Shown piece by piece: positions 1 through 7,539 of a stretch of 23,134 nucleotides of DNA. The DNA lies in the NCBI GenBank assembly GCA_001275005.1, contig JWZX01001525.1:1-23134 (forward strand), read 5' to 3'. The notes beneath the pieces are model-generated. The model was not told the origin of the DNA and did not search any database. It was given only the letters and a program-made list of their open reading frames with translations. Each line of letters opens with the position of its first letter. Position 1 is the first letter of the stretch. Made by a program: the position numbers and the translations under genes. This DNA comes from Chrysochromulina tobinii (Eukaryota > Haptophyta > Prymnesiales > Chrysochromulinaceae).

Positions 1-2
1 TG

Positions 3-2810
3 CTCGCCATCGGCGATGGCGGCGTGCCGCTGCCGTCGTTTGCGTGGGGCGTGTGGTGGACGAACGCCGTTCTCATGGGCGTGCAGGCAGGTGGCGTGGC
101 GTTTGGCGACGCGTTCGTCAAGGCGGCGCAGCTGCCGGTAGCCGAGGGGGCGGCTGTGCCAGCCAACGAGGCGTGGCGGCTGCGCGTGCTCGCCACGCTC
201 GTGCGCAAGGAGCTGCCTGCTGCGTGGCTGCCCACGGCGCTCGAGGCAGCCAAGGGTGTGGCGCGCGAGGCGGCGCGCGAGGCGGGGAAGCTGGCTGCTG
301 CTGACGCGCTCGTCGTGGGCAAGCGCGTGCTCGCCCGCGACGTGATCTGGGAGCCGGCCGTCGTCGCACGCGTGGAGGGCGACGCGGTGGACGTCAAGAT
401 CCAGGGATGGAGGGAGAAGAAGGGCCTGCCGCGCACCAAGGCGCTCGTCGTTGCATCCGACGGCGCGGGAGCGCTCCTCCGTCTCGCCGCAGGGGCGGGC
501 GACGCGGCGCTCGTCGAGGCGCTGCTCGACGCGGGCGTCAACCCGCTCGTCGCCGACGAGCGCGCCAACACGCCGCTGCACCGCGCCGCCGCTGGCGGGC
601 ACGTGGCTATCTGCCGTGCGCTCGTCGCAAAGGGCGCCGACAAGGAGGAGGACAACACGCAGAACCAGTCCGCGGCCGACGCAGCACAGAACGCCAAGCA
701 GCACGCCGTCGTTCGCCTCTTTGAGCCGACGCTCTCGGACCGCGAGTTCACCGACGAGGCGTGCACGCGCACGGAGCGGCTGCGCGCCGCCGCGACGGGG
801 GACCTGGCGACCCTCGCACGCACGCAGGACGCGGGGAGGATCACGGCGCTCATGGTCGCGTCCCGCCGCAAGCAACTCGCGGCCGTCGCCAAGCTGCTGG
901 CAACCTCAAACGCCTCCACGCTCAATGCGCGGAGCGCCGAGGGCTGCACCGCGCTCTACCTCGCCGTGGAGGAGGGCGCCGAGCCGATCGTGCAGCAGCT
1001 CCTCACTCAAGGGGCGGATGCGGCGCTCGCCGCTTCCGACGGTGGCACTCCGCTCATGCGGGCGAGCCGTTTTGGACACGAGCGCTGCCTTCATGTCCTG
1101 CTCGAGGCGAAGGCGGACCCAAATAAGGCACATTCCGACGGCAGGACCGCCTTGATGTTCGCTGCCCAAACTGGCCACGAGCAGGTCGCTCTCGTCCTGC
1201 TCGAGGCAAAGGCGGACCCAAATAAGGCAAGGTCCGACGGCACGACCGCCTTGATGTTCGCTGCCCAAAATGGCCACGAGCAGGTCGCTCTCGTCCTGCT
1301 CGAGGCAAAGGCGGACCCAAATAAGGCATATTCCGACGGCAGGACCGCCTTGATGTTCGCTGCCCAAAATGGCCACGAGCAGGTCGCTCTCGTCCTGCTC
1401 AAGGCTAAGGCGGACCCAAATATGGCAGAGTCCGAAGGCTGGACCGCCTTGATGCTCGCTGCCCGAAATGGCCACGAGCAGGTTGCTCTCGTCCTGCTCG
1501 AGGCAAAGGCGGACCCAAATAAGGCAATGTCCGACGGCAGGACCGCCTTGATGTGGGCTGCCCTAAATGGCCACGAGCAGGTCGCTCTCGTCCTGCTCGA
1601 GGCAAAGGCGGACCCAAATAAGGCACATTCCGACGGCTGGACCGCCTTGTTGCTCGCTGCCCTATGTGGCCACGAGCAGGTCGCTCTCGTCCTGCTCGAG
1701 GCAAAGGCGGACCCAAATAAGGCACATTCCGACGGCAAGACCGCCTTGATGTTCGCTGCCCAAAATGGCCACGAGCAGGTCGCTCTCGTCCTGCTCGAGG
1801 CGAAGGCGGACCCAAATAAGGCAATGTCCGACGGCTGGACCGCCTTGTTGCTCGCTGCCCAAAATGGCCACGAGCAGGTCGCTCTCGTCCTGCTCGAGGC
1901 AAAGGCGGACCCAAATAAGGCACATTCCGACGGCACGACCGCCTTGATGTTCGCTGCCCTATGTGGCCACGAGCAGGTCGCTCTCGTCCTGCTCGAGGCA
2001 AAGGCGGACCCAAATAAGGCACATTCCGACGGCAAGACCGCCTTGATGTTCGCTGCCCAAACTGGCCACGAGCAGGTTGCTCTCGTCCTGCTCGAGGCAA
2101 AGGCGGACCCAAATAAGGCAAGGCCCGACGGCTTCACCGCCTTGATGATCGCTGCCCAAAATGGCCACGAGCAGGTTGCCCACGTCCTGCTCGAGGCAAA
2201 GGTGGACCCAAATCAGGCAATGCCCGATGGCATGACCGCCTTGATGTGGGCTGCCGAAAATGGCCACGAGCAGGTTGCTCTCGTCCTGCTCGAGGCAAAG
2301 GTGGACCCAAATCAGGCAATGCCCGATGGCATGACCGCCTTGATGTGGGCTGCCGAAAATGGCCACGAGCAGGTTGCTCTCGTCCTGCTCGAGGCAAAGA
2401 CGGACCCAAATAAGGCAAAGTCCAACGGCTTCACCGCCTTGATGTTCGCTGCCCAAAATGGCCACGAGCAGGTTGCTCTCGTCCTGCTCGAGGCAGGGGC
2501 CTCGCTCAAGGTGGTGAGCATCGACAACTTCACAATGCTTATGGCGGCGAGCCTCGGCGGCCTGACAACGGTGCTCAAGCGCGTGCTCCCGCAATCGGAC
2601 ATCGACGCTGCTGTCGTCGCCTCGCATGCGACAGAGGCAGGCTACACTGCGCTCATGTATGCGGCGAAGGCGGGCCAGCAGCACTGCGTCCACATGTTGC
2701 TCAGCGCTGGCGTGCGTAAGGAAGTGCAGACCGCCACGGGCAAGACCGCGCTTTCCCTCGCTCGTGATAGTGGTCACACAGTGATCTGTGACTTGCTGTG
2801 CGCCCTGTGA
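3..2810 (+). CDS. Ankyrin-repeat protein, 5' partial
   Basis: The frame is open to the left edge, so the true start is probably upstream. The first in-frame ATG in the window is at 75, and the GTG at 24 is unlikely to start a eukaryotic gene. The N-terminal ~90 residues are helical and of no family I recognise. About 95-145 residues after the GTG is a stretch (GKRVLARDVIWEPAVVARV) resembling a Tudor/SH3-like barrel. Two diverged ankyrin repeats follow, with further repeat-like segments before and after the main array. The core, 1074-2558, holds 15 consecutive 33-residue ankyrin units of the form GHEQVALVLLEAKADPNKA-x-SDG-x-TALM. The protein ends at TGA 2808-2810. Ankyrin arrays bind partner proteins; the partner here is unknown. 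The array is nearly identical at DNA level, implying recent expansion or gene conversion. The ankyrin call is very sure; the biological role is not known. Confidence 0.95.
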   Translation, partial: LAIGDGGVPLPSFAWGVWWTNAVLMGVQAGGVAFGDAFVKAAQLPVAEGAAVPANEAWRLRVLATLVRKELPAAWLPTALEAAKGVAREAAREAGKLAAADALVVGKRVLARDVIWEPAVVARVEGDAVDVKIQGWREKKGLPRTKALVVASDGAGALLRLAAGAGDAALVEALLDAGVNPLVADERANTPLHRAAAGGHVAICRALVAKGADKEEDNTQNQSAADAAQNAKQHAVVRLFEPTLSDREFTDEACTRTERLRAAATGDLATLARTQDAGRITALMVASRRKQLAAVAKLLATSNASTLNARSAEGCTALYLAVEEGAEPIVQQLLTQGADAALAASDGGTPLMRASRFGHERCLHVLLEAKADPNKAHSDGRTALMFAAQTGHEQVALVLLEAKADPNKARSDGTTALMFAAQNGHEQVALVLLEAKADPNKAYSDGRTALMFAAQNGHEQVALVLLKAKADPNMAESEGWTALMLAARNGHEQVALVLLEAKADPNKAMSDGRTALMWAALNGHEQVALVLLEAKADPNKAHSDGWTALLLAALCGHEQVALVLLEAKADPNKAHSDGKTALMFAAQNGHEQVALVLLEAKADPNKAMSDGWTALLLAAQNGHEQVALVLLEAKADPNKAHSDGTTALMFAALCGHEQVALVLLEAKADPNKAHSDGKTALMFAAQTGHEQVALVLLEAKADPNKARPDGFTALMIAAQNGHEQVAHVLLEAKVDPNQAMPDGMTALMWAAENGHEQVALVLLEAKVDPNQAMPDGMTALMWAAENGHEQVALVLLEAKTDPNKAKSNGFTALMFAAQNGHEQVALVLLEAGASLKVVSIDNFTMLMAASLGGLTTVLKRVLPQSDIDAAVVASHATEAGYTALMYAAKAGQQHCVHMLLSAGVRKEVQTATGKTALSLARDSGHTVICDLLCAL
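1074..2558 (+). repeat. 99-bp tandem repeat array (15 ankyrin units)
   Basis: Fifteen direct units start every 99 bases from 1074 (1173, 1272 and so on to 2460). The first and last are more diverged. The middle 13 (1173-2459) share long identical stretches such as ggccacgagcaggt and gcggacccaaataaggca. Variation is concentrated at a few codons: the residue after PNKA (H, R, Y, M, E, K), the residue before TAL (R, T, W, K, F, M), and the end of the second helix (AAQN, AAQT, AALC, AAEN). The period is exactly 33 codons, so gain or loss of units keeps the frame. Confidence 0.97.
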
Positions 2811-3076
2811 CGCTGTGACGTCATACAGCCGCTGCATTCCCAGGAGCCCTTTCCAATCCGGACAAATCAGGAGGGGCGCTCACCTTGCAATTCCTCCATC
2901 GCCTCTTTCGACCGTCGTTTTTATCGCTTTTCGGTCTCCACAGGCTGTCGTCGTGCAGCCACCGGGCGCCCAGATCTCGATAAAATAGACTAACCGTCGA
3001 GCCGCTGTTCTTAGAAGATGTGTTCGTATGTTGTCAACCCGCTTCATAAGGGTCCATTTCTGTGAGCCGTCTGCGT

Positions 3077-3100
3077 CTCACGTCGCGCTCGCGGCGTGAG
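3077..3100. repeat. 24-nt inverted repeat (hairpin-capable)
   Basis: CTCACG and CGCG on the left are mirrored by CGCG and CGTGAG on the right. They are separated by a T/G position and a central CT. As RNA this would fold into a GC-rich stem with one G-U pair. It lies mid-intergenic with no obvious gene assignment. Confidence 0.5.
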
Positions 3101-3382
3101 CTCGAAATGTTGATATTATGTTGATAGTCTTTCTCAGCAGATCCGTGTGAAGAGTATGTGAGCCGGAGCTTGCCGAACCCGAGAAAGCACAAACTCACCG
3201 TCGATACGGTGACTTTGGCAGGCGCGCTCCGTGCACCAGCGTGTCCCCAGACGCTCATCTTCGGCCGACCGAAGGCCACACACCGGCCCAAGGCAACGCA
3301 CGCGTGAGCGCGGGCACGTACTCCCCCACCCCTCATATCACATTGGGGCCGGGAGGTGGAGTGAGCGTGGGGGGACCGCGAA

Positions 3383-3406
3383 GAAACTGAAACTGAAACT
3401 GAAACT
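3383..3406 (+). repeat. (GAAACT)x4 tandem repeat
   Basis: Four exact head-to-tail GAAACT hexamers lie in the putative promoter or 5' UTR of the RING-like gene. This could be a simple microsatellite or a clustered protein-binding site. The sequence alone does not decide. Confidence 0.8.
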
Positions 3407-3477
3407 CACAGTTGAAAAGGTCGTGCCTGCGTTCATAGCGGCAGGCAGAGCGGCGTCGCGGTTTGACGTGTCTGAAA

Positions 3478-4758
3478 ATGCAAAGCCCATCAGACATCCA
3501 GAGCGTCTTGCTCGAGGCGGCACCGCTCGCGGCGGGACTCGAAGGCGCTGACTCAACGGCGCAGGACGACTCCATCCGCCGCCTTCTCGCCATCGCAGTC
3601 GCCCACATGGGCTCCGCAGACAGCCCTTTCACACGCCCTCCGTTGCCACCCGAGGAGGAGGTAGATGACGCCACTCTTTCCGCCGCTCGAGACCTCGCTG
3701 AGGCCATGACTCATCTGCGCCCACGAGACGGCACTGTGCACGTGGTGAGTGCGGACGCGGATGCGTGCCTGCGGTCCATCGAGATGTTGCAGAGTAGGCC
3801 GGGTGGAAGGCGTGCCTTGCGGCTGACTCGCGCGATTCCGTCGCTTGTCGAGACTCTCCCTTTGCTCGAGGCCGATGCGTTCGCGCGCTGGTGCGCCGCA
3901 CTGACCGGCCTCGTGCGCGCCGACCCCGCATGCCGGGACGATGCCAACGAGGCAGGTGCTGCGAAGCAGGCATGCGTGGCCTTGGAAGTGTGGTCGACAA
4001 ATGAGGCAGTGCATGCAAACGCCGAGGCACTGCTGCACTCACTAGCCTTTGAGAGGGCCGATGCGCCCAGTGCGTGCGCGCTGCCGCCACGCGTCCACCG
4101 AGAGGGCACGACGGAGGCGGCGGATGACGAGGAGCTGCTCGACCTGGCGGCAGCGTTCCAGCGGCAACGAGTGGCGGACGAAAGCTTGTATACCGTGGCA
4201 CACGAGCTGCCGACGGGTGATGAGAGTAACGGTTGGCAGGAGCCGCCTGCAGACGAGAGCTCCCCCATGGGCGAGGCAGCTGCCATGGCGCCTGAGCCGT
4301 TCGCTCCGCCAGACGAGGAGCTGCCTCGGGGGGACGATGCGATGGAGGGCGAGGGCGGTCCGCTGCACACGCCCAGCGACCGGTGGGACGCCTTGATGAC
4401 GACGGATGACGACGAGGGCACCGCGGCGGCGACGGCAGCGGCGGCGGCGGCGGCGGTTGCGGTGCATTGCGTCTTCGGTGGGACTCGCTGCTCCGGGATG
4501 CGAACGGCCGCTCTCCCCGCGTGTGGGCATCGGGTCGTGTGTGAGCACTGCCTGCTCGCGATTCAAGTGATGACGGAGCAGCTGACGCCGTTGGAGGCGT
4601 TCGCCGAGCCGCAAGGAGGCGTCGACGAGGGCTGTTCGTCCACAATGGGTGGGCTCATTCGGTCACTAAGTCGAGCATGGAACCCCGTGCTCTGCCCCGA
4701 ATGCGCCAGGGAGCAGGTTGCTGACGCGCTCGACGTTGAACGCGAGCCTATCCCATAA
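3478..4758 (+). CDS. Acidic protein with C-terminal RING-like zinc motif (possible E3 ligase)
   Basis: The start is ATG 3478; the frame extends slightly further only through a TTG codon. The product is 426 residues. Residues 1-190 look mainly alpha-helical (for example LLEAAPLAAGLEGA and ALRLTRAIPSLVETLPLLEA) and could be an armadillo-like solenoid, but I recognise no specific family. A low-complexity acidic middle and a poly-alanine run near residue 320 follow. The C-terminus carries a zinc-ligand pattern C331-x6-C338-x10-C349-x-H351-x3-C355-x2-C358-x47-C406-x2-C409. This matches a C3HC4 RING except that the first cysteine pair is spaced by six residues rather than two. If it folds as a RING it would recruit a ubiquitin E2; that is inference. 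It could instead be another cross-braced zinc finger. Confidence 0.68.
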   Translation: MQSPSDIQSVLLEAAPLAAGLEGADSTAQDDSIRRLLAIAVAHMGSADSPFTRPPLPPEEEVDDATLSAARDLAEAMTHLRPRDGTVHVVSADADACLRSIEMLQSRPGGRRALRLTRAIPSLVETLPLLEADAFARWCAALTGLVRADPACRDDANEAGAAKQACVALEVWSTNEAVHANAEALLHSLAFERADAPSACALPPRVHREGTTEAADDEELLDLAAAFQRQRVADESLYTVAHELPTGDESNGWQEPPADESSPMGEAAAMAPEPFAPPDEELPRGDDAMEGEGGPLHTPSDRWDALMTTDDDEGTAAATAAAAAAAVAVHCVFGGTRCSGMRTAALPACGHRVVCEHCLLAIQVMTEQLTPLEAFAEPQGGVDEGCSSTMGGLIRSLSRAWNPVLCPECAREQVADALDVEREPIP

Positions 4759-5117
4759 TTCTGAGTACCGAGCTACACGGCTCGGTGAAGCACGCGCGAC
4801 GGATGTTCGTGTGTGTGCGTTAATACGCGTGGTCAGGGACAGTGCGCGCCACTGCGCGGGGACTCAGCATGCTTGACCAACCGCACATCAAACCGCACAC
4901 TACTCATCCGGAGCTCACACTAGAGTACGACTGAGTGCGATACAGCACAGCACGCGCATGCAAAAGCCGTTCCGGCGGGCAGTGCTCATGCGGTCACATG
5001 GCCACCGACCGTGAGGCGCGCTCCTGTCTACATCTTTCAGGTCCAGGCTCCAGGGGCGGATGCACCATCATGAACGCCATGCGATTGCCCAGCGAGTCCT
5101 GCGCTACCGGCCACCGT
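4759..5117. other. Intergenic, nothing recognised
   Basis: This stretch follows the RING-like stop codon. Open frames across it are short, in several phases, and show no protein-like composition. No repeat or RNA structure stood out, and no canonical AATAAA was seen close after the stop. Confidence 0.5.
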
Positions 5118-5697
5118 TCATGTGCAGCAGCTCGTCACATGCGCAGCATGTGCAGCAGAAGCTGCTGCTTGAGACATCGGAACAAAGGGTTGCTGGCTCG
5201 GTGGGGACCAAAGACGCGCCGGCATGTTTGGGAGGACCGTCGGCTTCGAGATCTTCTGGGCTACGTTTGTCTTCTCCAGCAAGTCTACGGGTGGTTTCGA
5301 ACGCAGGAGCGGCTTGGCCTTGGCAACCCGAGCGGCGTACTCGTTATCCTCGATCGTGACCTTGACGGGCCTGATCCAAGCAGCACCCGTCTGGAAGCGG
5401 GCCAGTCGTGTAAGGCGGGGGTCGTGTATGGCCGCGTTAAACGCCGACGGAAGCATTCCAAAGGTCGAGGCAGCATGGTGAGGCAGCATGGGAAGTGCGA
5501 GCATGACCGCGCGTAAGGGGCTCTGCCCGGCCGTAGTTGCCGTAGATGGACTGGGGGCCGAGTGGGACCAAGCGCCGATCGGCAGAGGTCGCAATCAACG
5601 ATTTGACGACATTGACGAATCTAACGGAAGCTGTGGTAACAGAGCAAAAACACAGGGAAGGCGGGATAACACGGGACACACGGATCACACGGATCAC
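5118..5697 (-). pseudogene. Possible frame-broken gene remnant of unknown family
   Basis: Two overlapping minus-strand frames look coding rather than shadow. The upstream frame (5437-5697) contains VPLGPQSIYGNYGRAEPLTR. The downstream frame (5118-5594) contains ARFQTGAAWIRPVKVTIEDN followed by EYAARVAKAKPLLRSKPPVD. Codons in the latter end mostly in G or C, while amino-acid choice is varied and not Ala/Arg-dominated. That is what a real reading frame looks like in this GC-rich DNA. A frame switch would be needed near 5500-5590, either an unrecognised intron or a genuine frameshift. No complete start is evident and I do not recognise the family. It lies between the RING-like gene and the sialidase-like gene, just downstream of the latter on the same strand. 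Confidence 0.33.
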
Positions 5698-5704
5698 ACG
5701 GATC
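5678..5704. repeat. (ACACGGATC)x3 tandem repeat
   Basis: Three exact 9-bp units run head to tail, about 20 bases beyond the stop codon of the sialidase-like gene, in its probable 3' UTR. No function is evident. Confidence 0.8.
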
Positions 5705-5725
5705 TCGCAGACGAACCCGTATCAC

Positions 5726-6949
5726 TCACGGAATACTGCCAAAAGGTGCGCGCGCTACCCAGACATCCTCCTTGTTCAAGCTGTAGATTGCCCAGAAGCC
5801 TTCGAGCCCGGGCACCGTGAGCGCAAGGCCCTGGGGATACTGAACACCGCCCTGCTTGGAGCCACCCTTGTGACGAAACACACAGCCAGAAGGCTGGTGC
5901 GGACCCTGGTAGACGGCGAGCTGGCACGAGGTGAGGGCGCGAGCTGTCGCCCCAAAGGCCTGGCCGTCGACGGACGTTGAGAGGAACAGAGGATCACGGA
6001 CTGCAAAGGGCATCGCATTCGAGAGCAAGTAAACCCTGCCGTCTGGAAGTCTGCCGGCGTTGAGGTTCGAGTTGTCATCCGAGATGTTGATGGGCACAGG
6101 CGGCGTCCAGCGGCCTCCTGGCTCGCGTACGCTTGCCGCGAGGCTAAGCTTGCTGAGCTGTGCAGCGCGGCGACGGTACAAGATCACATCGCCGCGCCCG
6201 CCAGGCACCTCATAGTGTGTAAACTCGTTCGAGTCGTCCGAAGCGTTCGATGGCGCCCAGCAGCCGTCTGTGCACGCCTCGCATTTCCAATTGCCGGTCG
6301 TCTTCGGATCGGGACAGGGACGCACTGCAGCGTTGGACAGCAGCGCCATGTCCGATTGCACCGTCTCGGGCATCTGGTCCAGGGTGCGCACACCGTGCGC
6401 TGCCGACGCGTCAGCAAAGCCGGGCGGGATGCTGGGAGTTGCCCAAAAGGTTGGGCCGAACTGGCGCAGCCCTGGCATGACCTGCCGCAGCAGGAGCGTC
6501 TCACGCCCAAGGCCGGGCGCCTTATCGCTGATCGGGTAGACGTTGAATTGGATCGGGCTGGCGGCGACGTAGGCGCTGCCATTCAGATGGAGCATCGGCT
6601 CTGCAAACAATGCCGCATGGTGGGCTGCCGAAGACATGTTTGGAAAGAGCTCCTCAGCTGATAACCAGGAGATACCATCATTCGATTGACTGTAGAGAAT
6701 GCGCTGGCCCGGTTGGTCCTCGTCAACCGGCGAATTCTTCCACCATGCAAAGAGCGTGCCACGATGCTCGTCAAGCATCGGCATGTGGTTGTAAGTGCCA
6801 TTTGCAGTCGTGGCGAAGAAGATGCGGCTGACGGAAACGTTAGGAGTGTATGGCACGCCACCGTGTGGCAGGAGCGGATCCAGTCGCGGGGCGGCCCAAT
6901 ACGGAGAAGACAGCGTCAGATGTGAGTGTGCGAACATCCAAGTCCCCAT
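5726..6949 (-). CDS. Sialidase-fold (BNR/Asp-box) glycoprotein, probably 5' incomplete
   Basis: From the first ATG this encodes 407 residues resembling sialidase-family six-bladed beta-propellers. Two degenerate Asp-box motifs are visible, SNDGISW and SVDGQAF. The C-terminus (FWAIYSLNKEDVWVARAPF) matches the closing strand common in bacterial and algal BNR proteins annotated as exo-alpha-sialidase-like. Six N-glycosylation sequons (NVS, NGT, NMS, NGS, NAS, NIS) and a cysteine cluster (CPDPKTTGNWKCEACTDGC) suggest passage through the secretory pathway. No signal peptide follows this ATG. The frame stays open for 46 more codons upstream (to 7087) with coding-like sequence and no ATG, so an upstream exon with the start and signal peptide is likely. 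True sialidase activity is not established; related folds act on other glycans or only bind them. Confidence 0.8.
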   Translation of the reverse strand: MGTWMFAHSHLTLSSPYWAAPRLDPLLPHGGVPYTPNVSVSRIFFATTANGTYNHMPMLDEHRGTLFAWWKNSPVDEDQPGQRILYSQSNDGISWLSAEELFPNMSSAAHHAALFAEPMLHLNGSAYVAASPIQFNVYPISDKAPGLGRETLLLRQVMPGLRQFGPTFWATPSIPPGFADASAAHGVRTLDQMPETVQSDMALLSNAAVRPCPDPKTTGNWKCEACTDGCWAPSNASDDSNEFTHYEVPGGRGDVILYRRRAAQLSKLSLAASVREPGGRWTPPVPINISDDNSNLNAGRLPDGRVYLLSNAMPFAVRDPLFLSTSVDGQAFGATARALTSCQLAVYQGPHQPSGCVFRHKGGSKQGGVQYPQGLALTVPGLEGFWAIYSLNKEDVWVARAPFGSIP

Positions 6950-7087
6950 GTTGTTGATTGCTTTTTGATAGTCGACACAATTGGACTGTGAAGGGTGTTG
7001 ATTACAAACATTGGCTGTGAATTTGGTATTTGGTGCAACGTGTGGAGGCGAGGTTGCTATCCCAGGCCACTCTCCGCCCTCCCTCTC
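6950..7087 (-). CDS. Probable in-frame 5' extension of the sialidase-like gene
   Basis: Reading the minus strand in the frame of the 5726-6949 gene, 46 codons upstream of its first ATG are open until TGA at 7088-7090. The translation includes TANVCNQHPSQSNCVDYQKA directly leading toward the annotated methionine. It has two cysteines and varied composition, unlike a random upstream sequence. No ATG occurs, so this is most likely the 5' part of an internal exon. The 3' splice site (an AG) was not pinned down; candidates are at the gagag, gatag and cacag trinucleotide contexts. Confidence 0.55.
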
Positions 7088-7090
7088 TCA

Positions 7091-7539
7091 GCGCCGCTTC
7101 GCAATGGGAGTTGCATGTGCAGTTGTATACGCTTCTTCTTCGAAGGAATCAGACGTACATTGTAAGTCCTGATTGTTGGACTCCGGGACACTGCACACTC
7201 GTGAAACTCGAGGCACGAGGGACCGTGGACGACGGTAATTTGGGGCGCAATTTGAGCGACTGCCCGTCGCTGCAGGGCACACACACTGCCGAGGCGTGCC
7301 TTCTTCGTATCCTTTCTGGAAAGACGACCGCCGTCGTGCATGTTCTGCGGCGAGGGCATACTCTCGAGTCCCGTGGCCTTCATAGCGGTCGGCTGAGGCA
7401 GAGCTGAGGCAGAGCTCGTGAGGCGCGCTCGGAGGCGTGCTCAACATGCTGGCTCCTGGGCTCCCACCGTCACGCCGGCAGGAAGATGTACCCTGCTTGA
7501 TCCGTGAGCCTCTTGAGATCATGCGCTTTTGCTGGTGGC
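7091..7539. other. Gap between the sialidase-like gene and the transporter
   Basis: Both neighbours are read on the minus strand. This gap should hold the transporter 3' UTR and the 5' exon or promoter of the sialidase-like gene. A plus-strand frame (7030-7407) has fairly mixed composition but no recognisable domain, and I do not call it a gene. No signal-peptide-coding exon could be identified with confidence. Confidence 0.4.

Larger units (their letters stand above)
2811..3477. other. Intergenic region with short palindromes and a GAAACT repeat
   Basis: No convincing coding sequence is seen between the ankyrin gene and the RING-like gene. The region holds a TGACGTCA palindrome at 2816-2823 just after the ankyrin stop codon, a 24-nt inverted repeat at 3077-3100, and four perfect tandem GAAACT hexamers at 3383-3406, about 70 bases before the next ATG. 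It presumably contains the 3' end of one transcript and the promoter and 5' UTR of the next. No clear TATA box is identified. Confidence 0.5.

Noticed and set aside
1091-2137. 348-residue minus-strand open frame across the ankyrin array
   Set aside because: It is the antisense of a 33-codon repeat. The repeat's fixed period keeps the opposite frame open; the translation is a repetitive artefact with no domain.
2816-2823. CREB-type site TGACGTCA
   Set aside because: It is a perfect palindrome, but it lies just after a stop codon rather than near a clear promoter. One 8-mer is not enough to call a regulatory site.
3383-3406. Interferon-response-like element (GAAACTGAAACT)
   Set aside because: It matches the vertebrate ISRE by letter, but interferon regulatory factors are an animal family. 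The match is probably coincidental in a protist or alga.
3629-4645. 338-residue minus-strand frame opposite the RING-like gene
   Set aside because: It is dominated by Pro, Arg and Ser with no conserved pattern; the plus-strand frame carries the zinc ligands.
7030-7407. 125-residue plus-strand frame before the transporter 3' end
   Set aside because: Composition is moderately protein-like, but there is no domain, its start overlaps the likely extension of the minus-strand sialidase-like gene, and no support for expression is visible.
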